Notes under the pieces: model-generated | What the model was told of the DNA's origin: nothing | The model's input: only the letters and a program-made list of their open reading frames with translations | The model's database searches: none | In this document: positions 36,029-45,600 of the stretch, one piece after another | Layout: every line of letters begins with the position of its first letter | Numbering within the stretch: position 1 is the first letter of the stretch | Source of the DNA: Bacteroidales bacterium M8 | GTDB lineage: Bacteria > Bacteroidota > Bacteroidia > Bacteroidales > Muribaculaceae | DNA length: 64,000 nt | NCBI GenBank assembly: GCA_001689495.1 | Contig: LUJS01000023.1 | Coordinates: 141,656-205,655, forward strand | Direction of reading: 5' to 3' | Position numbers and translations under genes: made by a program

Positions 36029-36376
36029 ATGCCAACAAGTATCGACAATCTCAAATCGCAGATGCGCAAGGGTATGCTGGAGTTCTGCGTGCTGCTTCTG
36101 CTCAGACAGGGCGATGCATACGCCTCAGAGATGATAAGCCGTCTCAAGGACGCACACCTCATAGTGATGGAGGGCACGCTCTATCCGCTGCTGACACGTC
36201 TCAAGAACGACGGTCTGCTGTCCTATCGCTGGGAGGAGTCCACGCAGGGCCCGCCGCGCAAATATTATTCAATCACTCCTCTGGGCCACACGTTCCTGCA
36301 GCAGCTCACGTTGTCGTGGGACGAGATAGCCCGCTCAGTCAACATCCTTCAGAATCAGTCAAAAGAAACAAAATGA
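36029..36376 (+). CDS. PadR family transcriptional regulator
   Basis: A 115-residue winged-helix protein. Conserved PadR parts: MLEFCVLLLLRQGDAYASEMI, EGTLYPLLTRLKNDGLLSYRW, GPPRKYYSITPLG. Residues 90-115 form the short C-terminal dimerisation helix. PadR proteins repress their own operon and often sense membrane-active compounds. The stop overlaps the start of the PspC gene by 4 nt, the standard Bacteroidetes padR-pspC arrangement. Confidence 0.93.
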   Translation: MPTSIDNLKSQMRKGMLEFCVLLLLRQGDAYASEMISRLKDAHLIVMEGTLYPLLTRLKNDGLLSYRWEESTQGPPRKYYSITPLGHTFLQQLTLSWDEIARSVNILQNQSKETK

Positions 36377-37440
36377 AAAAAGCATTTCCTGCCAACATAG
36401 ACGGCAAAATATTTTATATAGACGAGGACGCCTATACCCTGCTCAACAATTATCTGACCCAGCTCCGGTCGGCCTTTCCCGGCCCCGAGGGCGAGGAGAT
36501 CGTGACCGACATCGAGAGCCGCATCCGCGAGCTGTTCGACGAGCGTACATCTGCCGGTCAGGCGGTGATAGTGATAGACGACGTCAACCGCGTCATCGAC
36601 ATCATGGGGCGCCCCGAGGAGATTTCGGGCGAGGGCGACAACGGTGCCGCATACAATGTCGGCGGCCCCTCGGTGCCTCCGCCCTACGAGGGCGAGGTGT
36701 CCAAGCATCTCTATCGCGACGAGCGCAACAAGGTGTTCGGCGGCGTGCTCTCGGGCCTCGGACACTATCTGGGCTGGGACATCACGGTGATGCGCGTGCT
36801 GACGGTGATACTGGCCGTCTGCTCGTATTTCTGGCCCCTCGTGCTGATATATGTCGTGGCTTGGATGGTGATTCCGCCCGCCCGCACCCCGCGCCAGATA
36901 CTCGAGATGCAGGGGCGCCCGGTCAACATCAAGAGCGTGGGCCAGACGGTGGTCGACGCGACCTCGGGCGTGGTGTCCGAGGCCTCGCGAGGCGTCGGCG
37001 ACTTCATCAACAGCTTCTTTCAGATAGTGGGCGTGTTCCTGATGGGCTTCCTCGGATTCATCGGCGCCATGGCCGCCGCAACGACCATCATCATCGCTCT
37101 CTGCATCATTGCCGGCATGGTCTGCCTGAGCATCGGCGCCGGTTTCAGCCTGCTCGACGCATTCGACATATCGTCGGCGGCACCCTATCTCGAGGGCTGG
37201 GGCATGACGCTGGTCATGCTGGCCGTGGCGCTGCCCATGCTTGCGCTGACTTGGGCCGGATGCACGGTCGTGTTCAAGGCTCCGGCCATCCCGAAGAACC
37301 TGATAGTCACCGGCATCGTCTTCGAGGTGCTCTTCATCGTCGCCGCCGCCGTGCTGATGAATCTCGGCAAGGGCGTCGAGGCTGCCGAGTTTGCCTTCGT
37401 CACCCTGCCGGCGGCAGTCTCGGCCCTGCCCGTGGCCTGA
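36373..37440 (+). CDS. PspC-domain membrane protein
   Basis: The ATG at 36373 overlaps the padR stop and gives 355 residues; a frame open further upstream belongs to padR sequence. Residues 1-85 form a cytoplasmic region (FYIDEDAYTLLNNYLTQLR; VTDIESRIRELFDE) seen in Bacteroidetes PspC proteins. Residues about 113-172 are the PspC domain (RNKVFGGVLSGLGHYLGWD, then a membrane helix). Four to five further hydrophobic stretches follow. Such proteins take part in envelope stress responses. Confidence 0.9.
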   Translation: MKKAFPANIDGKIFYIDEDAYTLLNNYLTQLRSAFPGPEGEEIVTDIESRIRELFDERTSAGQAVIVIDDVNRVIDIMGRPEEISGEGDNGAAYNVGGPSVPPPYEGEVSKHLYRDERNKVFGGVLSGLGHYLGWDITVMRVLTVILAVCSYFWPLVLIYVVAWMVIPPARTPRQILEMQGRPVNIKSVGQTVVDATSGVVSEASRGVGDFINSFFQIVGVFLMGFLGFIGAMAAATTIIIALCIIAGMVCLSIGAGFSLLDAFDISSAAPYLEGWGMTLVMLAVALPMLALTWAGCTVVFKAPAIPKNLIVTGIVFEVLFIVAAAVLMNLGKGVEAAEFAFVTLPAAVSALPVA

Positions 37441-37444
37441 GGGG

Positions 37445-38341
37445 TCACTGGCCGTACAGCCTGAGCGTCTCGCGCAGTGATGTCGTCACCATGGCCTTGA
37501 GCTCGGGTGGCGACACCACCGTGACGCGCGGCCCCAGCGAGAGTATCTCCTGCACGAAGTCGTCGGTCAGGCGCAGCCTGTAGTGAAACAGCGAATAGTC
37601 GTCGTGTATGCTCTCGCTCTGCGAGTGGTGCAGGGGCAGGGCCCTGAGATACTTGGCCTGACGCGGATCGGTGCGCAGCACTATGTCCTTGGCCTCGCCC
37701 TGCGAGAAGATGATGCCGAATGCGTCGCGCACATACTCCTCGGGGTCGAACAGCGGGTCGGGCACGAAGGTCTCGTCGCCCACCGTCACGTCCTCCATGC
37801 GGTCGAGGGCATAGGTCTTGATGCGGCCGTCGGCGGTGTTGCGCCCGGTCACATACCAGCGCTGGCGGAAAATCTTAAGGAAATACGGCTCGACACTCAC
37901 CCCCTTGGTGGGTGTCGATCGTGTATATGGCCGGTAGGTGAATCTGAGCGGGCGGTTCTCGCGCAGGGCCGTCACCACCTGCGACAGATATAGGCGCGCC
38001 GAGGGCACGTCCTCGAGAAAAATCCTGTCCGAGGCGTCTGACACGCTGGCAAGGACATTGCTCATCGCCGCCGAGTTGAGCAGCCAGTCGGTCATCCCCT
38101 CGCGGTGCTGGTCGCCCGCGGCGATCGAATACTCGTATGTCGCGGGGTTGCACTCGATGTTGATGTTGAACAGCTCCTCGATGGCGTTGCGATAGTTGTA
38201 GAACGTGCGGCGGGGCAGCGGCGACCCCTCCGAGACGGGTGACCGCAGCCACAGCTCGCTCAGTTTCTCGCGCGTTATGGCACCATGGCGTCTGATGGTA
38301 TCAATGAGCCATACATATCGGCCCAGCAGGTTTCGTGACAT
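37445..38341 (-). CDS. WYL-domain transcriptional regulator
   Basis: A 298-residue regulator: N-terminal winged helix (YVWLIDTIRRHGAITREKLSE), a middle WYL domain (RPLRFTYRPYTRST, YFLKIFRQRWYVTGRN, YALDRMEDV) and a C-terminal WCX extension. WYL domains bind nucleic acid or nucleotide ligands and often control defence or DNA-damage genes. It is convergent with the PspC gene and lies 21 nt after the RAYT remnant on the same strand. Confidence 0.88.
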   Translation of the reverse strand: MSRNLLGRYVWLIDTIRRHGAITREKLSELWLRSPVSEGSPLPRRTFYNYRNAIEELFNINIECNPATYEYSIAAGDQHREGMTDWLLNSAAMSNVLASVSDASDRIFLEDVPSARLYLSQVVTALRENRPLRFTYRPYTRSTPTKGVSVEPYFLKIFRQRWYVTGRNTADGRIKTYALDRMEDVTVGDETFVPDPLFDPEEYVRDAFGIIFSQGEAKDIVLRTDPRQAKYLRALPLHHSQSESIHDDYSLFHYRLRLTDDFVQEILSLGPRVTVVSPPELKAMVTTSLRETLRLYGQ

Positions 38342-38362
38342 ATCTTGAATCGGTTTTTTCGG

Positions 38363-39234
38363 TCAGTCGGCAGCTATCGAGGCTGCGGTTGAATTGAGTT
38401 GCATGCACACCGGGCGGGTCAGTTGCCGCATCGAGTCGTCGGGCGGAGCCAAGATTAGGAGCCTGCCCTCGAGGCACCGGTCAAAGTCTGTGGCGGCGGG
38501 CTTGAAGCGTTCGCCCAGCGGCTCGTTGCGTATCAGGATTGTCTTGCCGCCCCATTCCTCGGCGAGGGCGCGTATCTCCTTCTCGTCCCTGCTGATGAAG
38601 GGCGACACCAGCACCCCGCCGTTGGCCGCGCAATAGAGCCAGCGCTCGCGGCAGGCGGCACGCTCGGCCTCGCCGTCGGCCCTGTGCACCACCACCTGCT
38701 CCCTGAACGGATTGTCCAGCAACTGCACGTTGCCATAGGCATGCCACACCCTCCCCCCCCGACAACGACATCATTCACCCTCCGAAAAAAGTCGGGGTGC
38801 TGTTTGCGGACAATCAGCCTGCGCGGATTGTCACGGATATAGTCTACAAGGACCTTGAGCGAGCGGCTGCGGCGTAGAATCTGGTCGTTGAAGCCGTTCT
38901 CGAAGACCGAGGGGATTCCACAGGCCTCATTGACACGGATTTTCCATCGGGCAATATAATATCCGAGCTTCTCGGGCAGCGGTGCGGTGGCAAACAGAAG
39001 GATGTGTACATGATCCGGCATAACGATATATTGCAGAATCCTGATGCGCTCCTCGAGTTCGGGAAATCTGATTATCTGCTTCCGGATCTCCCTGCCGATG
39101 GCCGTGATTTTGAGCTCGGACCCGTCGACAAATGCAAATGGCGGAGTGGCGTCCCTCTTGTTGACGGTTATCATATAGATGCATCTGCAACGATAGTCGT
39201 GCCACGGTGCGCGGTATATCTGCTGGCTTCTCAT
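38363..39234 (-). pseudogene. REP-associated tyrosine transposase (RAYT) with Rossmann-like tail, frame broken at a G8 tract
   Basis: The frame from the ATG at 39234 encodes a Y1/HUH transposase: MPDHVHILLFAT holds the HUH histidines and VDYIRDNPRR holds the likely catalytic tyrosine. At a run of eight G (38760-38753, minus strand) the frame runs into unrelated sequence. One extra G, or two fewer, restores RVWHAYGNVQLLDNPFREQ and continues to a stop at 38363 with GGVLVSPFISRDEKE and GRLLILAPP, which resembles the DprA-like Rossmann tail of Bacteroidetes RAYTs. The intact protein would be about 290 residues. It is either a broken gene, a phase-variable one, or a sequencing slip in the homopolymer. 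Confidence 0.75.
38753..38760 (-). repeat. G8 homopolymer in the RAYT gene
   Basis: Eight consecutive C on the plus strand (G on the coding strand). Changing the run to nine or six restores the frame between the HUH domain and the C-terminal domain. Confidence 0.8.
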
Positions 39235-39249
39235 CTCGTCTATGGTCGG

Positions 39250-39320
39250 GAGAACTGAAGTTCTCTGCTTTTACGAATTCTGATTGGCTGTTTCGTTTTT
39301 CTGCCCGGAACTTCAGTTCC
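39250..39320. repeat. Pair of REP-like palindromes upstream of the RAYT gene
   Basis: GAGAACTGAAGTTCTC (39250-39265) and GGAACTTCAGTTCC (39307-39320) are short palindromes whose cores, AACTGAAGTT and AACTTCAGTT, are reverse complements of each other. They lie in the 86-nt gap between the RAYT start and comM, the usual place for REP/BIME targets of a RAYT. Confidence 0.6.
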
Positions 39321-40922
39321 TCAGAAAGGCACTTGGGTGGAGTTGGTGCTCCCCCACGAGGCGCGGTCGAGGTTGCGGTAGGCGAGGGCTTCCTGTAGGT
39401 GGTGGGTGAGGACGGGGGCGTCGGCGGCCTCGCGCAGGGTCATGCCGGCCGAGAGGGAGTAGTCGAGGTCGGCGATGGTGCGGGCCACCTTGAGTATGCG
39501 GTCGTAGGCGCGGGCGCTCATGTCGAGCCGCGTCATCGTGTCTTGCAGCAGGCGCATGCCCTTGTCGTCGAGCTTGGCGTGACGTCCCAGCAGGCGGCTG
39601 TTCATCTGGGCGTTGCAGTGTATGCCCGGCTCGTCGGCAAAGCGCGTGGCCTGCACCTGACGGGCCCTGATGACGCGGGCGCGTATATCCTCGCTCCTCT
39701 CGGCGGGGGCCGACGAGGCGAGGGCCTCGAACGGCACGGGCAGTATCTCGCACTGCAGGTCTATGCGGTCGAGCAGCGGGCCCGAGATGCGGTTGAGGTA
39801 TTTGCGCACGGCTCCGGGCGGACACTGGCACTCTTTGGTGGGGTGGTTGTAATATCCGCACGGACAGGGGTTCATGCTGGCCACGAGCATGAATCCCGCC
39901 GGATAGTCTATCGAGTATTTGGCGCGCGAGATGGAGATGTGACGGTCTTCGAGGGGCTGGCGCATCACCTCGAGCACCTGACGGGTGAACTCGGGAAACT
40001 CGTCGAGGAACAGCACGCCGTTGTGGGCCAGCGAGATCTCGCCGGGGTGGGGGTTCGACCCTCCGCCCACCAGAGCCACGGGCGATATGGTGTGGTGCGG
40101 CGAGCGATAGGGGCGCGAGGTCATGAGGTGCGAGCCGCCCTTGAGCTTGCCCGCCACCGAGTGTATCTTGGTGGTCTCGAGAGCCTCGTGCAGCGTGAGC
40201 GGGGGCAGGATGGTGGGTATGCGCTTGGCCATCATTGACTTGCCCGACCCGGGAGGGCCTACCAGCAGTATGTTGTGACCACCGGCGCATGCCACCTCGA
40301 GGGCGCGCTTGACGGCTTCCTGACCCTTGACCTCAGAGAAGTCGAAGTCGAAGACGTCGGCGGCCTTGGCAAACTCGGCGCGGGTGTCGACGACCTCGGG
40401 GGCGAGGTCGATGGTGCCGGTGAGGAAGTCGGTGACCTGACGCAGCGTGCTGACGCCATAGACCTCGATGTTGTTGACCACGGCGGCCTCGGCCACGTTG
40501 GCCTGAGGGACTATCATGCCTTTGAATCCCATCTGGCGGGCCTTGATGGCCATGGGCAGCACGCCGCGTATGGGCAGCACGGAGCCGTCGAGCGACAGCT
40601 CGCCCATGATCATGAACTGCTCGAGGGGCCTGACGCAGTTGATCTGTTCGCAGGCCGACAGTATGCTCACGGCGATGGGCAGGTCATAGGCGGCCCCCTC
40701 CTTGCGCACGTCGGCGGGCGAGAGGTTGACCACCATGTTGCGTCTGGGCCACGTGAATCCGGTCTGGGTGATGGCCGAGAGGACGCGCTGATGGCTCTCG
40801 CGGACTGCCGTGTCGGCCATGCCTACGAGCGAGAACGAGACACCCTGACGGGCGGCCACCTCGATGGTGACGATGATGGCGTCGATGCCCTGTACGGCAG
40901 CGCCGTGAGTCTTTACCAGCAT
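39321..40922 (-). CDS. comM: YifB/ComM family Mg-chelatase-like AAA+ ATPase
   Basis: A 533-residue protein. Residues 1-170 form the N-terminal ChlI domain (GIDAIIVTIEVAARQGVSFS, RVLSAITQTGF). The AAA+ core has Walker A GPPGSGKSMMAKR, Walker B NGVLFLDEFPEF and the cysteine-bearing segment MNPCPCGYY. A C-terminal helical domain follows. ComM helicases promote branch migration during natural transformation. The C-terminus runs a few residues past the usual end (STNSTQVPF) into the REP-like palindrome region, which supplies the stop. It is 9 nt after the GH28 gene. Confidence 0.95.
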   Translation of the reverse strand: MLVKTHGAAVQGIDAIIVTIEVAARQGVSFSLVGMADTAVRESHQRVLSAITQTGFTWPRRNMVVNLSPADVRKEGAAYDLPIAVSILSACEQINCVRPLEQFMIMGELSLDGSVLPIRGVLPMAIKARQMGFKGMIVPQANVAEAAVVNNIEVYGVSTLRQVTDFLTGTIDLAPEVVDTRAEFAKAADVFDFDFSEVKGQEAVKRALEVACAGGHNILLVGPPGSGKSMMAKRIPTILPPLTLHEALETTKIHSVAGKLKGGSHLMTSRPYRSPHHTISPVALVGGGSNPHPGEISLAHNGVLFLDEFPEFTRQVLEVMRQPLEDRHISISRAKYSIDYPAGFMLVASMNPCPCGYYNHPTKECQCPPGAVRKYLNRISGPLLDRIDLQCEILPVPFEALASSAPAERSEDIRARVIRARQVQATRFADEPGIHCNAQMNSRLLGRHAKLDDKGMRLLQDTMTRLDMSARAYDRILKVARTIADLDYSLSAGMTLREAADAPVLTHHLQEALAYRNLDRASWGSTNSTQVPF

Positions 40923-40931
40923 TATGAATTA

Positions 40932-42350
40932 TTATTGTTGTTTTCCTTCGGGGATGAGGCGGACATCCTTGAGGTTGAGCGTGGCGGTCTTGTCGTCGAT
41001 GGCCGTGGGGGCGTCGCGATAGACGAACGTCGAGTTGGTGATGTCGATGTCATAGACGCACTTCAGGCCCTCGATGCCCGATGCGGCGATGGCCTTGCGG
41101 CAGCCGTTGCAGGTCACCTCCGAGATGTGTATGTCGGTGAACTCGGGCACGTTGACCAGCTCCTTGGGCTGTTCGGCGGCCTTGTCGGCGGCTCCGGCGG
41201 GGCGGTCGGCATAGGTACACTCAAACACGATGGCGTCGCCGGCAATGTCGTTCATCACTATGTCCTTGATGTATATGTCCTTGGTCTTGCCGCCGCGGCC
41301 AATGCCGCTCTTGAATCGCAGGCCTATGTCAGTGCCCGACATGCGGGTGTCCATGCACACTATGCGCTCCATGCCGCAGATGTCCTCGCTGCCTATCACG
41401 AATCCGCCGTGACCGTGAAACGCGGTGCAGTGGCGTATCAGGATGTCGGCGCAGCCGTTGACGAGGGCCTTCTCCTTATACTCGCCGCTCTTGAGGCAGA
41501 ATCCGTCATCGCCCGCGTCGATGGTCGAGTTGACCACCAGCACCTTGTGGCAGTCGCTCAGGTCGATGGCGTCGGCGTTCTGGGCGTTCCACGGAGCGCG
41601 CACGGTGATGCCGTCGATTATGACGTTGAGCGAGTTGAAGGGGTGGACGTGAAACTTGGGCGCGTTCTGGAAAGTGACCCCCTCGAGCAGTATCCCCTCG
41701 CAGTGATAGACGCGAAACAGGTCGTTGCGCATCTTCTCCTGCTTCTCGGGCGTGGCGGCCACGTTGGCATAGCCATAGCGCGAGTCCCACGGATAATAGA
41801 GGTCGCCTTTCTTGTTCTCGACGCCCCCTTGGGCCTTGTATGCCTTCCACTCGACATCGCTCACCTTGCCGCGCTTGACGGGGCGCCACTCGTGGCCGCG
41901 GCCGTCGATGATGCCCTCGCCGGTGATGCCGATGTTCTTGCAGCGGGTGGCGGTGATGCCGGGCAGCACGCGCTTGGCCTTGGGGTCGGGGTCGACATAG
42001 AGGCTCTTGTCGGGCGAGAAGAGGATGATGGCATTCTTGTCGAGGTTGAGGCAGATGTTGCTCTTGAGCTCGATGGGGCCGGTGAGCCAGACGCCGGCGG
42101 GAATCTCGAGCACGCCGCCCCCCTGAGCCGAAAGGCTCTCGATGCCGCGGGCAAACGCCTCGGTGCACAGCGTGACGCCGTCGCCCTTGGCGCCGAAGTC
42201 GGTCAGCGCCACGTGGCGGTCAGGGAAGGTGACGGGGCTCACCTGAGCCACCCCGACGGGGAGGCCGGTGTAGTAACCTGAATAGTCCTTGACTGCACCC
42301 GACACGGTGGCCGCGAGCAGCAGTGACAGCAGCAAAAACATTTTTCTCAT
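40932..42350 (-). CDS. Glycoside hydrolase family 28 (polygalacturonase-like)
   Basis: The ATG at 42350 gives 472 residues with a signal peptide (MRKMFLLLSLLLAATVSGA); sequence upstream in frame is not coding-like. The GH28 beta-helix motifs are present: NADAIDLSDCHKV (NxD), DAGDDGFCLKSG (DD), HGHGGFVIGSE (GHG) and RFKSG (RxK), giving the three catalytic Asp and the histidine. It hydrolyses galacturonic acid linkages in pectin or rhamnogalacturonan, in the periplasm or at the surface. It has its own promoter and runs into comM at 9 nt, so the two may be co-transcribed, an odd pairing. Confidence 0.93.
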   Translation of the reverse strand: MRKMFLLLSLLLAATVSGAVKDYSGYYTGLPVGVAQVSPVTFPDRHVALTDFGAKGDGVTLCTEAFARGIESLSAQGGGVLEIPAGVWLTGPIELKSNICLNLDKNAIILFSPDKSLYVDPDPKAKRVLPGITATRCKNIGITGEGIIDGRGHEWRPVKRGKVSDVEWKAYKAQGGVENKKGDLYYPWDSRYGYANVAATPEKQEKMRNDLFRVYHCEGILLEGVTFQNAPKFHVHPFNSLNVIIDGITVRAPWNAQNADAIDLSDCHKVLVVNSTIDAGDDGFCLKSGEYKEKALVNGCADILIRHCTAFHGHGGFVIGSEDICGMERIVCMDTRMSGTDIGLRFKSGIGRGGKTKDIYIKDIVMNDIAGDAIVFECTYADRPAGAADKAAEQPKELVNVPEFTDIHISEVTCNGCRKAIAASGIEGLKCVYDIDITNSTFVYRDAPTAIDDKTATLNLKDVRLIPEGKQQ

Positions 42351-42416
42351 GGTTGGTGTAAATGGTTGGTTGGTATTATTGGTCTGAATGTGGTTTAAGG
42401 ATTGCGTATATGTCTG

Positions 42417-42424
42417 CAAATTTA
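42417..42424 (-). promoter_or_regulatory. -7 box of GH28 promoter
   Basis: Minus-strand TAAATTTG, perfect match, 66 nt before the GH28 ATG. Confidence 0.6.
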
Positions 42425-42562
42425 AGTCAAAACCTCCAAAACAAGGCAAGAGCTTTAGTTAAAAAGTGTCATTGATTTTTCGTCTATTGTTCCGTATGTC
42501 TGAAATATTGTCCCGTTTCACCATAAATTGTACAAGCTACACATTCGGATGCCTATTTTGGC

Positions 42563-42570
42563 TATATTTG
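42563..42570 (+). promoter_or_regulatory. -7 box of GH10 promoter
   Basis: TATATTTG, perfect match, 39 nt before the GH10 ATG. With the GH28 box this gives divergent promoters in the 259-nt AT-rich gap 42351-42609. Confidence 0.68.
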
Positions 42571-42609
42571 CAGCGCAGAGTAATTATAATCAACAATTAA
42601 CCAATAACC

Positions 42610-45600
42610 ATGACAAAAATTCACAGCTTGATCGCTGCATCACTGATTGTTTCAGGGGTGTCGGCGGCGCCGCTGACCATCTGCGATTTCGAGAATCATC
42701 CTGTCGGCACGCAATGGACCATGTGGCAGTCGGATGGCGGAGGGATAACCTCGACGGCCACCGTAGAGGCGGATCCGGTCGATCCGTCAAACAAAGTATT
42801 GCACGTCGTTCTCAGGGATTGGGGCTGCCATCCCGAGTTCGAGTTGCCCGCCGGACTCAGGGGCAAGGCCCTGACAGACCGCTATCCGATGGTGAGATAC
42901 GATCTCTATCGCGTCGCCGGCGACAACGACGACTGGAAACAGTTTGCGGCATATCTCGGCTCTCAGGAGCTGTATCGCGACGAGGGCTATCCCAATCAGG
43001 GCAACCGCACCGAGTGGATCACCAAGACATACACCATGCGTCCCGCCGCCGAGGACAATGCCTCGGACCTGATGCGTCTGGGCATACACCACAACAACTC
43101 TGAGTTCTATATCGACAACATACAGCTTGTCGGCCCGCTCGACGACTTCATCTCGACCGAAGACGGCGGCGTGCTGGACTATTGCGTCGACAACACGTCG
43201 GCGTCATACAGGACCATCTCGGACAACATACTCGTTCCGGCCGGTGTGACCACCAACGTCCGCACCTCGCGCTATTCCGAGTGGACCGGCAAGGTGGCCG
43301 GCGAGGGCACCCTCAACATCCACGCCGGTGGCGAGCGCTCTTATCTCGGCACGCAGTCGAGCAAGGGTGCCACCTATCCCGACTGGAGCGGCATGAAGGG
43401 CTCGGTACACGTCTATCCCTACAAGGATGTGGCGCCCAACTGCGGTTTCTATGGCTTGCTGATGAGCAGCGGCACCTTCCAGCCCGACAACCTCGACGCC
43501 TCGCGCTGCAACGAGCTGTTTGCCGGGATGGCCGTGACGCTCCATGCGGGCGCCACCATCGCCGTCGAGTCGGGCACCCGTGCCCTGCGTTTCGGCGAGC
43601 TCAACACCGAGCAGGGCAGCGTGCTTGACGGATATTATCGCAAGAGCTCGGCCAACTCGTATTATGTCATCGGCGGCAAGGGCACCGACGCCGTGCTGGC
43701 CGGACGCATCAAGGCATCCAACGAGGGCAACAAGATCGGCATCATCAAGGAGGGCGCAGGGTCATGCGTCATATCGGGCAACGACAACGACATCAGCGGC
43801 GGTCTCAGGCTGCTCGACGGCACCGTGGTCATAGCCAACGATGCCGCGGCTACCGCTGCGGGCAGGACCGGCGGCGCCACGGGCCGCACGGGCACCATCT
43901 TCGTATTCAAGGGCGCGACGCTGTCGGGCTCGGGCAGCGTGGCCGCCCGCACCGAGGCATACGGCGACATCAGCCCCCTGTGCGGCGAGACGCTGACCTT
44001 TGCCGACTATGAGTCGGAGACATCAGACGTCAAGGTGGTGCTGCACCCCGAGGCCAACATTGTGTGCCCCGTGGGCAACGGGACCGACCACGGCCTCGTC
44101 GACATCCGCGGCACGCTCTCGTACAACCCTCAGACTCAAGACTTCGAGACCTCTGACAAGACCCCGAGGCTCACCATCGCCCTTGCCGACGGCGCCGTGC
44201 CCGCCGTCAACGAGGAGCTGACGCTGCTCACCGCCTCGGCCCGCGAGGGCGAGGAGTGGAGCCTGCGCATACGCTATCCCAAGTCGTGCACGTGGAGCGT
44301 GGAGCAGCGCCGCGACGGCGACGGTCGGTTCAGCGTCATAGCCCGCGTCACCTCGCTCGACTATAGCGGTCAGGGCGACATCGAGGATGACGACGACAAC
44401 GGCGCCGAGGGCGACTGGCCCGACGACGACTGGAGCGCCGACATCAACGACGACACCCCGCTGCGCGTCTATGCCGAGAAGCTGGGCAAGAACATCGGCA
44501 TGGCTTTGGCCACATACAGGTATGACACCAGCCGCGAGGACGGCGAGGCCGGCATCGCCGGACGCGAGTTCAACATGCTCGTGGGCGAGAACGAGATGAA
44601 GTTTGACGCCACCGAGCCCTCGCGCAACGGATTCAGCTATGGCGGGGCGGATGCCGTGATGGCCGCGGCCGACAGATACTCGCAGTCCGTGCGCGGACAC
44701 ACGCTGGCATGGCACTCGCAGGTGCCCGAGTGGGTGAGCAAGGACGGCAAGAAGAACAACCACAACTACTCCAAGCGCGAGCTTCTGGACATACTCAAGA
44801 ATCACATCTTCAATGTCGTGGGCCGATACAAGGGGCGCATCGTCGAGTGGGACGTGTGCAACGAGGTGCTCGACGACGACCAGAGCATAGTGCGCACCGA
44901 CCCCAAGGCATACAGGCTGAGGCCCTCGATATGGTCGACATATATCGGCGAGGAGTTCATTGACTCGGCCTTCGTGTGGGCCCGTCAGGCCGACCCCGAC
45001 GCTCGCCTGTTCATCAACGACTATGGCGTCGAGTTTGCCGGCGACACCAAGACCGAGGCATATCACAACCTGATAACGAGGCTCAGGGATTCGGGCCGCC
45101 CCATAGACGGCTGCGGCCTGCAGTGCCACCTCACCACAGGCCGGCTCGACACACTGAAGCTCGAGAAGAACATACGCCGCTATGCCGAGATGGGCATGGA
45201 GTGCATCATCACCGAGCTGGACATAGCGCTGGCCAACCCCTATGCGGCAGACGCGCTCGACGTTCAGGCCAAGGAGTATGGCGCCGTGACCCGCGTGTTC
45301 CTGCGCAACGACAACTGCACCTCGATGCTTGTCTGGGGCATCTCCGACAACCATTCGTGGCGCCACAACAATCCGCTGCTCTTCGACGGCTCGCTTGCGC
45401 CCAAGCCCGCGTATTACAACGTGCATGCACAGATGAGGCTTGCCGCCGAGAGGGCCGAGAGCGGCATCGGCGAGACCCTCGCGGCTCCGTCGGGGGCACA
45501 TGTCGTCTCGACCGTGCGCACCGACCTCATGGGCAGACCCGCCGAGGCCCGAGGCTTTGTCATAGAGGTCAATACATACTCGGACGGCAGCGTCAGGACC

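Noticed and set aside
40275..42281. A 668-codon plus-strand frame across comM and GH28
   Set aside because: It spans two real genes on the other strand and has no domain; high G+C keeps it open.
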